DNA of 64,000 bases from Triatoma infestans. Lineage: Eukaryota > Arthropoda > Insecta > Hemiptera > Reduviidae. Under the pieces are notes generated by a model. The model ran no database searches, was not told where the DNA came from, and saw nothing but the letters and a program-made list of their open reading frames with translations. The stretch covers positions 1-64,000 of the forward strand of contig JAAEAF010005023.1 in assembly GCA_011037195.1 (NCBI GenBank), read 5' to 3'. Below, piece after piece: positions 45,168 to 58,200 of this stretch (positions within the stretch are counted from its first letter, which is position 1; each line of letters begins with the position of its first letter). Position numbers and translations under genes: made by a program.

Positions 45168-45242
45168 AGTGCGGCAAAATGTTTTGAGGTCCACAGAGTG
45201 CGGCAAAATGTTTTGAGGTCCACAGAGTGCGGCAAAATGTTT
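45168..45242. repeat. 29-bp minisatellite, three units
   Basis: GTGCGGCAAAATG recurs at 45169, 45198 and 45227, giving a 29-bp period with nearly identical units. It derives from the GAGGTCC end of the CTGGTGTG repeat family. Not CRISPR. Confidence 0.85.
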
Positions 45243-46798
45243 TTAGAAAATATTCTAGATAAATTTTTAATGATTAATGAAAAGTGAAAGTAATTTACTA
45301 ATAAATTAATAAGTCAAGAATTTATTGAATATTTTAACAGATTCAGGTAGTAGTTCATTATCTCCTAGAAGAACCACAGGAGTATATGTGTGAATCATTT
45401 CGGAAAATGCCAACCATACATGTTGTCAGGACGCGTTTCTCCATTAATAATTTACCGGATAAGAAATGGCCAACCAAAAATTTTCTTCCTAAATTAAGAA
45501 GCATTTATTTTGCCTCCACCAAAAACAGAATTAGTGGGCGTGAATGCTTGGCTCCTTGGGAGATGCGAATCGTTTTAAACTGTATTCTATGGAGTTTCGA
45601 CAATATAAGCTAAATAGCGACAATGCTACGTTCGGGTCAGCACCATATGATACATGTGCTACGCATATTTATTGCTGCTTCACCATTTTTTTTATGAGAT
45701 TGTCAATTTGCAATTGCCAGTTTTAATCTCCGATCTATGAATGACCTTATGAATATCTACTTGAGATAAGGTTAAGACCAATTACATTGCCATAGAGTCA
45801 TTTGTTAAAATTGTTTCTATCACTTTATTAAAATTTAAAAAATTTACAGTCAATGGTGGCTCTATCAGAGGATATCCATAGAATTTTAGCAAACATAAAT
45901 CCAAGCTTGAAATATTTTCTTCATCAATAAATTCGTAACATGTTCTCTGAATTCCAATTATTTTCCTTCTTAGAGAGGGGCTTACCGCAATGGTTGTCTA
46001 TAAATTCATATAATTTATTGTATTATATTCCCCCCAAAAAATTAATCTCAAACCGAAACAATAAATCTATGTTTGCATTTATTTGTTCATCATTTCCCGA
46101 TGTTTTTTTTTGTAATTCTTAATACTTTTGTAGGGCATATTATCTTCAGTTTCAAAAGAAAAACAATTGTTATTTTTGCCCATTATTCCGCTAGTACATC
46201 AAAGAAGGCACACTCTAGCAGGCTCTGGTAAACCGCGCATACCCAGCAAATGCGCTTCCAGCTAGGGCTGGCTCCGGGGTTTATTTTATATAGCGAGTCT
46301 CCTCCCGCTCATCTCATGACCGCAGTCCTTGGAGCTGCTGATTAAAGCACGACCACTACGAATCCTACCTCAATTGCAAGCAATTGGCTCGGAAAGTAGC
46401 TTGCGCTCGTAGTTCAGTATTTCAACTCTAAGGAGCTAGCGTGACTGATCGCACGCCCGATGGATTCCATCACAGGATGGAGAGTCCATCTACTGAGTCC
46501 TGTCCATTGCCTCAAGTCCAGGGGTTTCACTAACCCAGGATACTTACGGGCAACCCTGCAAGGGGAAAGGATCAGGATGGGTTGGGGGAGGGAATCCCCA
46601 ACCTGGAGAGCCAGAGGCTGATTGCACCCCGAAGGGTGGGCGATGGAGGCGCCACAGACCAACGGCAAAATCATCCAGGTGGGACTGTAAGATGAAAATA
46701 TACTTGATAATAATAAATTGCAGTTTATTTTATTCCTTGTATCTGTCCACAGAACATTCTCCTCGTCACCTGCCGACACCATAGGGTAAAAAAAAGAA
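45243..46798. other. Intergenic sequence, no recognised gene
   Basis: Open frames at 45386-45613 (+) and 46414-46815 (-) match no family that I recognise. 46200-46700 is GC-richer than its flanks and may be the 5' part of the retroelement remnant that includes the ORF at 46799. Confidence 0.35.
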
Positions 46799-47155
46799 AT
46801 GGCCGAGCTTCTCACTAAAAGAGGAAAAACACGCTTCGATAAAGTTCAGTGCATCGACACGGACGGTTCAAGCTGCTTTGCCGATATCGTTGCATTTCAA
46901 AAGAACAAAGATGCATTGATCATCGACCAAACCATCCGATTCGAAACGAACGATCCCAAACAGGGAGTGAAAATCGACAAAGAGAAGAGGCATATTTATG
47001 ACAAATACATTCCTCGACTGAAAGAAAAATACCGCGAAATGTTTGGGGAACGAAACTTTATCGTAAGGGATTTTCGGTTCGGAAGTAGAGGAGCAATATC
47101 CCGACTACGAGTGATTTCTTTGACCTGGTCGGAACAGATAAGAATTATCTACTGA
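46799..47155 (+). CDS. Unknown 118-residue ORF, possible retroelement endonuclease fragment
   Basis: An uninterrupted ORF from ATG 46799 (context AAGAAATGG) to TGA. It is charged and globular, with FADIVAFQKNKDALIIDQTI followed by a Lys/Glu-rich helix (KQGVKIDKEKRHIYDKYIPRLKEKY). The alternation of acidic residues with hydrophobic strands recalls C-terminal restriction-like endonuclease regions of some non-LTR elements. The key catalytic pattern cannot be confirmed by eye, and no RT is adjacent. An AATAAA at about 47216 could end its transcript. The intact frame in so decayed a region is notable. Confidence 0.45.
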   Translation: MAELLTKRGKTRFDKVQCIDTDGSSCFADIVAFQKNKDALIIDQTIRFETNDPKQGVKIDKEKRHIYDKYIPRLKEKYREMFGERNFIVRDFRFGSRGAISRLRVISLTWSEQIRIIY

Positions 47156-49205
47156 CCATTACCGAGCAAATTTACTTGATTCGCTCGGTATTATATGTAA
47201 CCTCTTATATGACCAATAAACGACATCCTGGTCAAATTTTATGTATTTTAATTTTTTTTTTGTTTTTTGCTTTGAGTTCATTACTATTTATTGTCTATTG
47301 TTAAAGTTATATTGTTTTCTTGTTTTTAGCCTTGAGATTTTTCATCTTGTCAATATTATTTTTATGAATTGTATCTTTTACGAATACTGTGTACATACTA
47401 TGTTTTGATTATTTCAAATCATGTTTTTAAAATAAGTTAAGCTTTGACTCGAACAATTAGGGGCGTGTGTTGGAACAATTGTAAAGATGTTCATGAAATT
47501 GATTAGTATGCTGTGTTTGGTAGCAATTCAATACTATTGAGCAGCCACACATTTTTTTGTGAAATAATGTGTTTTTCTCAGTATCAAAATTTCAAGGAGA
47601 TTCAAGTTCACTCGATATCTGTTATCAATAAATAAATAAATTTTAAATAATAATTTTTTTAGCGCACTCGAAACTGGCCAAATCTCAAAGATTCCTCTAA
47701 AACTTGTATTTTATCTTTGCCATTTAAATAACAACATTTTTTCCTTTTTCTAAAATATATGCCTTTGACTTATATGAGCAACTGGCCTTCAACGCAATCA
47801 CGTTCCCCACCGATGATGCTCAATACTTCATGATAGGTAAGTTTGTTTTTTCAATACCTATGGTAGTAAATTTCGTAATTAGTGTCAGTCTATTGCTTAC
47901 CTGTTGTGCAACCAGAATTATTTGGATATGGATAAAAGTGGACAATTAATCTCGGTTTGTTTTCAATTAGATGTGTAAATTGTTGTTAAGAGAATATATA
48001 TTTGGTCAATTCTGTGAATCATATTCATTTGATTTAAATCCGTTTAATTGGATGAAAATTAATTGAATACAAACAAATATTAACAAATGTGAGTCTTTAT
48101 ATACGTATATTGTATTCTATTTATTTATTGTATATCAATTTCACTACCATCTAAGGATGATAGGATATATTTTGTTATCAATATATATTAAAAAGAAAAC
48201 ATTTTTGAATGATATTTATCCTTATTTCTTTTTTTATAATATTCGGCAATTCATTTGTTACTTTACTTTGATCACGTTTGATCACTTTGATCACGTGTTA
48301 GCTTACTTTCATCACTTAGTTATGATGACTGACAACATCATGGCTACCTGAAGCGCTGAATAAATAAACCAATAATTAGTTAAATAATTAAATTTGAATT
48401 GCAAACCGTGGAATCAGGAGGTTGCTGACGTGTCCCTGTGCAGTTTTTGCACAAAAATAGGATACCTTGCACTTTATTGGTACATATATGTCAGAGATTG
48501 AGGGAATTAAGGGTAAGCTGGTTACGCAAGGAATCATATACCAATGAAGGAAAGTGCTTGACTTACTGAGGAGAGTAAACTGGTCCCAGTTAGTAAAAGT
48601 TTATTTTCATTTAATAACCATATTTGTATATATCTTCTAACTAGTTAAATAATTTTTAATTGTTCTAGACTTACTTCAACTTTGGGTTAATTGGAAACTT
48701 AATTTGCTTAACTTAACTTAATTTTGGATTATAATTTAGGTTACTAAATTTTTTCTCATTGCATTGTTAGCGATATTTTAAGTACCGTATTTAATTTTAT
48801 TTTAAATAATGTTTTCTGCCTAATCAAGAATTGTTATAAGAATTTATTACTAAATTGTTCGGATAAATTTCATTTTTACTTTTTTGTTTATCTAAATAGT
48901 TTTGTTATCCTTAACAATTTGAATTTATTGCCAGAAAAAGTGGGGGGGATTGATAGTTTAATAATGCTTGGTAGTTATATAACTACTGAGAAACAAAATA
49001 AGAATTAATAGAAAACTTTGTATAGATCTGTTACCCAGAAAATTGTGAATTTCAAAAAATACAGAGGATATTTGGTAAGAAAAAATCAATTATTAAAAAA
49101 AAACAAGTACCGCGCTTTTATAAAAACATCATTAATACAATTTTCAATCATCTTTCGGAATTAGGCATTTTTTAAAAATATATTTAGTTATTACAGATTT
49201 TATCT
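47156..49205. other. AT-rich intergenic region
   Basis: No open frame above about 65 codons and no recognised repeat. An AATAAATAAATAAA string lies at about 47628 and another near 48360. Confidence 0.35.
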
Positions 49206-49208
49206 CAA

Positions 49209-49958
49209 AAATATCTGGTGTGGGACACTCACATGGCTTTCTCTTACTGCAAAATGACATTATAATATACACCATATACAGGGTGGCAATTTTAATATAC
49301 ATACACCACCAATTTTTCTTGAATACGTACGATAGAAGGAAAAAAAAAATTCAAATGATTACCTATTTATTTATTTTTTTAAAATATTCTAAATATGAAA
49401 TCAATTATTTTTTTAAGCTGCAGAAATAAGAGATTTCGGAACCAACTTTTTTATTTTAAATTAGACCTCATACTTTTTTTCCAATTAATTCTAAAAGTAG
49501 ATTTTTTCTTTTTTCATGAAAATTGGTTATTGAACAAGAAAAATCCGATGAATATTCCCTGAGATATTCAATTTTGAAGGTAGAGAAATTTTTTTGGTCA
49601 CTTGTTGGTTATTAATGTGTGTAGACAGTATATGAAGTTTAAATAAAATCGTTGGAGCTATTTTTTTTCTCGACAAAATCACGAAAAACTGAAAAAAAGA
49701 AAGAAAAGTAAACCCATAATTCCGGCTGATGGATTTTGCCCGAAATCTTCGCGTGTCATGACCAAATGTTTGAGCTTCTTGCCACTTTTCATTTTTGAGA
49801 TATTGTGTTAGAACTCACACACTCACAAACCATAAGCTAAACATTTGTTCTTGACTCAGAGGGCCTCAAAACATGTATTTCCGGTGAAAACTCAATTTGT
49901 TAAATCCAGCACGATCACAATACTTAGTCCTCTAATCTAGGAGTAACATAAAGTAACT
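49209..49958 (+). repeat. CTGGTGTG-family copy
   Basis: Start TATCTGGTGTGGGACACTCAC with a modified subterminal block (CTTTCTCTTACTGC). It ends with an eroded hairpin before AACATAAAGTAAC. Much of the interior is diverged. Confidence 0.7.
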
Positions 49959-50244
49959 AGTACTTATTATATTGTTGTGATTGGTAATAATGATAATTCA
50001 AATAAAATTTTTATGATTACTGTTTAATTGAGCCAGATTTTAATTGTGATATAATAATGCATATATAAAATTCTTAATTTATTAAAACATTTAAAACTAT
50101 TATATATTTATATTCATTCATATTTTCGATTGTAGAATTTTTAGTTTTTAAGAGAAGAAGCAATCAGCAATATACTGAAGAAGACAAGAAAAGATTAAAA
50201 TCAACAATATCAGAATTATACTTATTTGTCATCAGAGACCTTTT

Positions 50245-50314
50245 ATGGAACATAAAGATCCAGTAGATGTTGGCATTAAGTCTAGAACTAATTTGTACTT
50301 TGCAGTTGGATGTG
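50245..50314 (+). CDS. Exon 1 of a second Tret1-like transporter (partial gene)
   Basis: ATG 50245 opens 23 codons plus one base (MEHKDPVDVGIKSRTNLYFA...) ending TGTG|GTAAGT. Length (70 bp), phase (1) and the ending K/R-T-x-LYFAV match exon 1 of the transporter at 14944. This indicates a tandem paralogue 6 kb downstream of the first gene's stop. The other exons are not in the window to 64000. A possible 5'UTR acceptor TTTTCGATTGTAG lies at about 50122-50136. Confidence 0.7.
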
Positions 50315-50869
50315 GTAAGTTTTAGTGATTAATTCAGAAACAATTTGCAGGTTACTATCCAAGTTTAAAGAAAATCCTTCCAGCCGTTTTGAAGAAAATT
50401 CTAAATAAAATCAAACTTGTTTTTAATATTATGAATTGCCATTGACATTAACGTTACACAATTCGTTATCAGTATATCAACTATTTTTTAAATTTATTAT
50501 CAATTATAAGTACTTTAACGTCAAACAGTTTCAATATCAAACTAATTTTTAAATAATAATTTCAAGTCAGCACAAAATAATTTTAATTTTATTTTCATCC
50601 GATATTTATAGTGGAAGAGAGGAATCCCCTTAAAAGATCGAGATATTCTTTGTTGTATTAAATTGAAGGTCTCATTCAGAAGTGGACTTGGCGTCCCTGC
50701 GCAAGATAAACATCACTGATACAATACAGATAGGACCAACACAGTACTCAGGATATGCATAGGTAGTTGATGATGCAGCTACACTGGTTTAGCGTATTCA
50801 CAGGAAACTCTTTTACAAAAACACACAATTCCTGACTTTCTGAATATTAGTTTCCAGTAAAGTTGATCC

Positions 50870-51122
50870 AACTTCCGTTGATTAATTTTTTTGTTTTGTT
50901 TGATGGATGGGTAGATTCGGAGTTTGAGCTTTGTACGATTTTTCGTTTTTGAAATATTTTGTTAAGATACACACACACACACACACACAACACAGAGCCA
51001 TTCGATTAAACAATATTTTTTCGTTCTCAGTGGACCTCAAAGTTATTACCGGTGAAAACTCAATTTTTCAAAGTTGACGCGATCGCAATAGTTCCTCTTA
51101 CTAAGGAATAAAAGAAAGTAAA
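50870..51122 (+). repeat. CTGGTGTG-family 3' end
   Basis: CCAACTTCCGTTGATTAA, GAGCTTTGTACG, a (CA)n tract and the ending TTCCTCTTACTAAGGAATAAAAGAAAGTAAAAA identify a 5'-truncated copy. Confidence 0.75.
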
Positions 51123-51129
51123 AATGAGC

Positions 51130-51665
51130 CAACAGTGTGGCCTCAGACTCGCTGGAATGGGGTCCCGAAAAATGGAAGTGAAGATAGTGGCTGAAGCCTT
51201 GTGATGGACTGAAGAGGCGTTGGCGGGATGATGACTGCGGGAGGGAGATTGAGTGGAAGAGGCGATGGAGAGAGGCGCGTGACCTCAATGATAGTAATCT
51301 TAGCGAAAAGCTGGATAAAGTAATTTAAATATATAACTTTAGCTGTCTCCCGCAAGGGGTAGTTGACGCATACAACTATTGGGTTTAGCGACCCCACGGG
51401 TTATCACAGCTCAATACTATATGCGCGATCATCAGTACAGTACACAAAACAAAAACACTATATACACTTCTAAACTAAGGCATAAACAGTACACAACTTA
51501 GGGTTTCCGTCCCTAAGGCGGTCTGTACGGACCAGGGGAGCAAACCCCCAAAAACCCTAGGTCCTCCAAAGTAGAGGGGGTTGAGCGTAGAGTTGACGGG
51601 CCTTTATAAAAATATATATTGTTGTGAATCCTATACGTAATAAACCGGACGTAAAAGGCATGACC
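51130..51665. other. Non-coding stretch with retroelement-like tail
   Basis: 51180-51330 encodes on + a short Arg/Trp/Asp-rich frame ending at a stop, of the type seen at the 3' end of non-LTR ORFs, but it is too short to assign. The rest to 51665 has no feature. Confidence 0.3.
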
Positions 51666-54261
51666 CAGGCGAGGACAAGGAAATTACCTTCACAAGGATA
51701 AAGAAAAAGAAGTTAAAGATGGTTTTACGGAGAACTAGAAGCATTATATGACCATATGCCTAAAAGAGATATAAAAGTCGTCTTGGGAGACCTGAACGCA
51801 AAGTTAGGACGAGAAGAATGTTATCGTCCACATTTAGGGAAGCATAGTTTGCATGAACAAAGTAATGATAATGGCATTAGGTTGATCGAGTTAGCAATCT
51901 CAAAGAACATGAGCATTAGTAGCACGCAGTTTGCCCATAAGCGTATCTATAAAGAAACCTGGAGGACTTCGGACGGTCTTTCGGCGAATCAGATTGATCA
52001 GATTGATAGATAGTAGACATGCTTCAGTCATTTTTGAGAAGCTGTCGCGGAGGTGATTGTGATTCTGATCACTATCTGGTGCGTATAAAATATAAACAGC
52101 GAATTACGAAATTATATTACAATCAGGTTACAGAAAAGTGGAATGTGGATAGGTTGAAGAGTGATGAGAATTCTAGGAGACAATACGAAGAGGAAGTAGA
52201 AAACACCTTAAGAAGCCCAATCATGTGCCGAGGAGAAGAGGATATGAACCAACAGTGAAAGATAATCAAGAAAGCTATGACGAGAGCAGTGGAAAGTGCA
52301 GTAGGGAAAAAGAAAAAGTGAAAAGAAGTGAATGGTATAATGAAGAGTGCAGGATGAAAATGGAGGAGAGAAATAAAGAAGACTCAACATGATAGCTAGA
52401 GCTACCAGAGCAAACGTTGAAGAATATAAAGAAAAGAGAAGAGAGATAAATAACCTATGCAGGAAAAAGAAAAGAGTATTTGAGTTAAAAAGATTGGAAA
52501 AAATGGAAGAGGATGGAGAATACAATAGAATTAGAGATTTTTACACTGCTGTGAAGTTGGAGAGGAACGGTTTCCAATCAAACACGGATTTCTGCCGAGG
52601 AAAATATGGTACTCTATTAAGCGGGGAGACACAAGTTAGAGAGAGATGGGCGAAATACTTTGAAGAGCTCCTCAACATGCGAAGCGACACCGAATTTGAT
52701 AGCGAAGAAAGTAAGTAGTACGCAACTTATAACAATGATTATGTAGAGTAACCCGAAAAAGAAGAAGTTGAGGAAATTATCATAGAGCTAAAAAACAATA
52801 AGGCGTCGGGAATTAATGACATATTTCCGAAATGGTAAAGCATGGTGGTGCCCTACTTTGGGAAAGAATCATGTTACTTCGTAGTAAACATTTGGGACAC
52901 AGAAAGGATGCCGGAAGAATGGTCGGTTGGAGTAATATGCCTGCTCTTTAAGAAAGGGGACCGGACATTATGCGAAAATTATAGAGGAATCGCAATGTTA
53001 CCCGTTGTTTACAAAATAATGGCTAAGACAGTAGCAAAATGATGCAATATTCAGAAAAAATATTAGAGGACTACCAAGCAGGCTTTCCCAGGAACCGTTC
53101 GACAGTCGATCATATCTTTTCCATGCGGTTGATGCATGAAAAGTGCTATGAATATAACATTGATCTGCATCATCTGTTTGTGGACTACAAATAAGCGTAC
53201 GACAGTCTATACAGGACCAAGATCTATGAAATTGTACATGAGTTTGGTATTGCTATGAAGCTGGTCAAATTAGTAGCAATCTGCTTATGGAACTGGTCTG
53301 TACAAGTTATGGTACAAGGTGCCTGCTCAGACGTCTTCAACATAAACAGAGGACTTCGACAAGGGGATGTGCTGTCAACCTTGCCATTCAACCTTAGTTT
53401 AGAGTATGTGGTTAGAGATATAGATTTGAACCCGAATGGAACGATCTTCAACAGATCCAGTCTACGCTTCAATATCTTGTCTACGCAGATAATGTCGTCC
53501 TAATTGGAAGGACTTTCAGAGCCCTAGAAGAGTGTTACGAGCAATTAGAAAGAAAAGCAAAGTCCGTAGGTTTAGAGATTAACTATGAAAAAACTAAGTA
53601 TATGCTGGCGTCAAGGTTTGACAACGTAATTTGTCGGTCTAATTATGTCAACTTAAACGGAAGAGGTTTCGAAAATGTTAAGTTGTTCAAATATTTGGGC
53701 AGCACTTTTACAACGCAGAGAGAGGTGAAAAGCGAAATTAAGGAAAGATTAGCCACAGGTTCCAGATGTTGCTTCGCATTGAAGCGGGTGATGAATTCCA
53801 AAACCATTTCGCTCAATCATAAGCTCCGGACTTATGAGACAGTTGTTCGCCCTGTAGTATTATACGCGACTGAAACCTGCACCATGCTACGAGTTTGGGA
53901 AAGGAAAATTCTGAGAAGAATATTCGGTTCTAAGCTGCAAAACGGGGTATGGAAAATAAGTTGTAATCAGGAGTTAAATGAATTATATGCGTCACCGGAT
54001 ATGGTCGCGAAAATTAAGGGGAAAAGGCTTGACTGGCTGGGACATGTTGAGCGAATGGATAGGAATTCAATAGTAAGCAAGTTGCATAGAAACAAGCCCG
54101 AAGGTATAGTAAGAAAGGTAGGCAGGCCAAGAAGAAGATGGTTGGAAGCGGTAGAGGAGGATTTAAGAAAGCTCAAGGTCAGGAGATGGAGGCCCAAGGT
54201 AGTGGTCAGGAGTGAGTGGAAGAAAATTACGAAGGGAGCCAAGGCCCTTTTAGGGCTGTAG
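51666..54261 (+). pseudogene. Endonuclease/reverse transcriptase non-LTR element (RTE- or CR1-like)
   Basis: The pieces are collinear. They are: an AP-endonuclease-like domain with VVLGDLNAKLGRE and NDNGIRLIELA (51756-52013), continuing to SDHYLV in another frame (about 52075); a Lys/Glu-rich linker (52389-52718); and RT blocks with EWSVGVICLLFKKGD and YRGIAMLP (about 52916-53000). GLRQGDVLS follows (about 53353-53380). The active site reads YADN (53482-53493), where Asn replaces the second Asp of YADD. The C-terminal region WLGHVERMD and GRPRRRWLEAVEEDL (to 54261) follows. There are at least five stops or frameshifts, so it is inactive. EN and RT would nick and copy at target sites. Confidence 0.85.
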
Positions 54262-55009
54262 TGCTAAAAGAAAACCTTAGCTGTGCGCTGAAACAGATGA
54301 TGTTTATTGGGTCATCTTTAAAGAAATTATACCAAAAATACTGATGTAGCAATTACTTAGATTACTTATGAAATGTTATTGGTGGTAGCTTGTGTGTATC
54401 ACGAGCGGTTTAGTAAAAGGGCTTGTAAGTATATATGTTTAAGAGAGAAGTATTAGTAATAATCAAGAGAGCACCACTGTTTTTAAAATAAATATGTTTG
54501 TTATTCTCTAAGCAAATTTAACTATTTTACAATATCACAACTATTAAGCTTATAAGTGTACTGGATTGATTTAACTTAAACTGGCACAGTTCTGATGTGT
54601 TCTCCTTGGTGCCTACAACAAAACTCTTGTTTCAATAAATCAGATGTTTATCTTGAATAAAGGCAAATCTCTATCACTGGCATGAGTTTAAGAGAGCGAT
54701 TCCTGAAGCAAGCTTTGAAAGCAGAATGCAGACTGTCCTGAAGGAATGCCCTCTCTTACAAAACAGTTGGCCAAGTGGCATTGTATTAATTTAACGGATT
54801 TTTGTGCCTTTGTTTCCCTAATAGCAATGACCCCAAATTACAGTACCTGACTCTAAATACTCTTTTTGAAGGTAAATTCACTATTTATTTTCCAAAACTG
54901 CTTCACTTAAATATTGTCAAAATTCACTAAACTATTATTTTTGCATTTCGTTCTTCCACTATACTTATCTGGTCAACAACTAACTGATTTTGTTTACTAA
55001 TTTATTTAT
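54262..55009. other. No recognised feature
   Basis: AT-rich sequence downstream of the non-LTR remnant, likely including its 3'UTR. No open frame of note. Confidence 0.3.
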
Positions 55010-55257
55010 CTGGTATTTTATCCGTGGTAGGATGTATATTTATAGTGTTCCTGACCGGTTTCGGATTTTCATCCATCGTCAGAGCTAATTCACCAAGTTC
55101 GTAACATATATACAACCAACAAGTGTGAGTTTAACACAAACATTAAGTTGAAGTGAACTCTCTATACGAACTTGATGAATTGCTCTGACGAAGGATGAAA
55201 ATCCGAAACCGGTCAGGAATACTATAAATATGCAGGCTACGACAGATAAAATACCAG
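55010..55257. repeat. Complete fold-back element with hammerhead cores in both arms
   Basis: The terminal 11 bp (CTGGTATTTTA / TAAAATACCAG) and most of the 248-bp sequence form two inverted arms. Each arm carries the same core: minus 55053-55082 and plus 55185-55214. The truncated relative is at 13445-13762. Confidence 0.8.
55185..55214 (+). ncRNA. Hammerhead-like ribozyme motif
   Basis: CTGACGA (55185-55191), stem II GGAT with GAAA loop and ATCC (55193-55204), GAAAC (55205-55209) and CGGTC. This fits the conserved CUGANGA / GAAA cores, with a self-complementary CCGG as a minimal stem III, suited to a dimer. The same motif on minus is at 55053-55082. Confidence 0.65.
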
Positions 55258-58200
55258 TTGAGTAGATGTAATTGGGGCGTTCTGGCGGCAAAATTTCTGA
55301 GCCCCAGGCACTTATGAATTTACGCCCGAAGGCAGGGGTCTGGCGCGTGGCTACAAAATTACGATGAGACCCCCATCTGATTTTTAACCAAGGAAAAAAA
55401 ATATTTTTGAGCAGGGAGATGGCATGCGAGACATGCGGCTACGTTTTGAAAAATCTAGCTTGAAAACAGTCTAAGGTAAAAAAAATATTTGTTAGCCGCG
55501 AGATGGGCATGCCTGACCTGCGGCTATGTTTTATAATATTTAGCTTGAAAATATAAGGTCGAAATTTGTCAGGGAAAAAAAATTTTTTTTGAGCCGGGAG
55601 ATGGCATGCGGCTAAGATGTGTAATATTTAGCTTGAAACATTTTAAGGACTTTAATAATGTTTTTGAGCCGTGAACTGTCATCCAAGTCGAGGGCTACTA
55701 TTTTATAATATTTAGCTAAGGACTTTAATATTTTTTGATATTTTGTTCATGTTTACACTTATAATATTTTAGCTAAACACATTCTAAAAACTTTAACATT
55801 GTTTTTGAGCCGTGAGATGACATACAGTACATGCGGCTAAGATTTTATAATATTTAGCTAGAAACATTCTAAGGACTTTAATAATGTTTTTGAGCCGTGA
55901 GATGGCATACAGAACATGCGGCTAAGTTTTTATAATATTTAGCTTGAAACATTTTAAGGACTTTAATAATGTTTTTGAGCCGCGAGATGGCTTCCAAGTC
56001 GTGGGGGCAAACATTTTATAATATCTAGCTAAAGACTTAAATATTTTTTGATATTCAATACTTTGTGTATTTTTATGTATTTTGTTCATGTTTACACTTA
56101 TAATATTTAGCTAACCACATTCTAAGGACTTTATTATCATTTTTGAGCCGCGAGATGACATACAAGACTAGGGCTAATATTTTATAAAATTTAGCTAAAG
56201 ACTTTAATATTTTTTGATATTCAATACTTTGTGCATTTTTATGTATTTTGTACATGTTTACACTTATAATATTTAGCTAAACAAATTCTAAGGACTTTAA
56301 TATTGTTTTTGAGCCGTGAGATGACATACAGAACATGCGGCTAAGATTTTATAATATTTAGCTAGAAACATTCTAAGGACATTAATATTGTTTTTGAGCC
56401 GTGAGATGACATACACGACATGCGGCTAAGATGTGTAATATTTAGCTTGAAACATTTTAAGGACTTTAATAATGTTTTTGAGCCGTGCACTGTCATCCAA
56501 GACTAGGGCTACTATTTTATAATATTTAGCTAAGGAATTTAATATTTTTTGATATTTTGTTCATGTTTAACTTATAATATTTTAGCTAAACACATTCTAA
56601 GAACTTTAATAATGTTTTTGAGCCGTGAGATGGCATACAAGACTAGGGCTAAGTTTTACGTTTTATAATATTTAGCTAAGGACTTTAATATTTTTTGATA
56701 TTCAATACTTTGTGCATTTTTATGGATTCTATTCATGTTTACACTTATAATATTTAGCTAAACACATTCTAAGGACTTTATTATCATTTTTGAGCCGCGA
56801 GATGAGATACCAGACTAGGCTCGTATTTTATAAAATTTAGCTAAAGACTTTAATATTTTTTGATATTCAATACTTTGTGCATTTTTATGTATTTTGTTCA
56901 TGTTTACACTTATAATATTTAGCTAAACACATTCTAAGGACTTTAATATTGTTTTTGAGCCGTGAGATGACATACAGAACATGCGGCTAAGATTTTATAA
57001 TATTTAGCTAAACACATTCTAAGGACTTTATTATCATTTTTGAGCCGCGAGATGAGATACAAGACTAGGGCTAATATTTTATAAAATTTAGCTAAAGACT
57101 TTAATATTTTTTGATATTTTTTTTTGACTTTGTTTTTTTTAAGTCGAGGGCTAAGTTTTTATAATATTTAGCTAGAAACATTAAATATATTATCATCCAA
57201 TACTATGAACAAAGACTTTGTTTTTTTTATTTATAGTTAGGTACAATATTTAGCTAAACACATTTTAAGGACTTTCATATTGTTTTTGAGCCGTGAGATG
57301 ACATACCAGGACTAGGGCTAAGTTTTTATAATATTTAGCTAGAAACAATAAATATATTATCATACAATACGATGAACAAATACTTGTGCTTTTTATGTTT
57401 ATGTTCATGTTTAAATTAAATTATGTTTACACTTATAATATTTAGCTAGAAACATTCTAAGGACCATAATATTGCTTTCGAGCCGTGAGATGACATCCTA
57501 GACTAGGCGGCTAAATATATTATCATCCTATTCTATGAATAAAGACTTTGATTTTTTTTTTTATGTATTGTTAGAAACATTCTAAGAACTTTAATATTGT
57601 TTTTTAGCCGTGAGATGAAATGCAAGTTGAGGGCTAATTTTTTATAATATTTAGCTAGAAACATTAAATATATTATCATATACTATGAATAAAGACTTTG
57701 TGTCTTTTTTATGTATTGTTAGAAACATTCTAAGGACTTTAATATTTCTGTTGAGCTGTGAGATGACATCGAGGGGGCTAAGTTATTATAATATTTAGCT
57801 AGAAACATTCTAAGGACTTTAATATTGTTTTTGAGCCGTGAGATGACATTCAAGACTAGGGCGAAGATTTTATAATATTCAGCTAGAAACATTAAATATA
57901 TTATCATCCAATACTATGAACAAAGACTTTGATTTTTTTATGTATTGTTAGAAACATTCTAAGGACTTTAATATTGTTTTTGAGCCGTGAGATGACATAC
58001 AGGACATGCTGCTAGGTTGTGGAAAATTTAGCTAGAAACATTAAATATATTATTATCGAATACTATGAATAAAGACTTTGTTTTGTTTTTTTTACGTATC
58101 CAAGACTAGGGCCAAGTTTTCATAATATTTAGCTATAAACATTAAATATATTATCATCCAACACTATGAACAAAGACTTTTTGCTTTTTTATGTATTGTT

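Noticed and set aside
45168..45242. CRISPR-like array
   Set aside because: Only three units without unique spacers, in a eukaryotic genome; a minisatellite from a repeat end.
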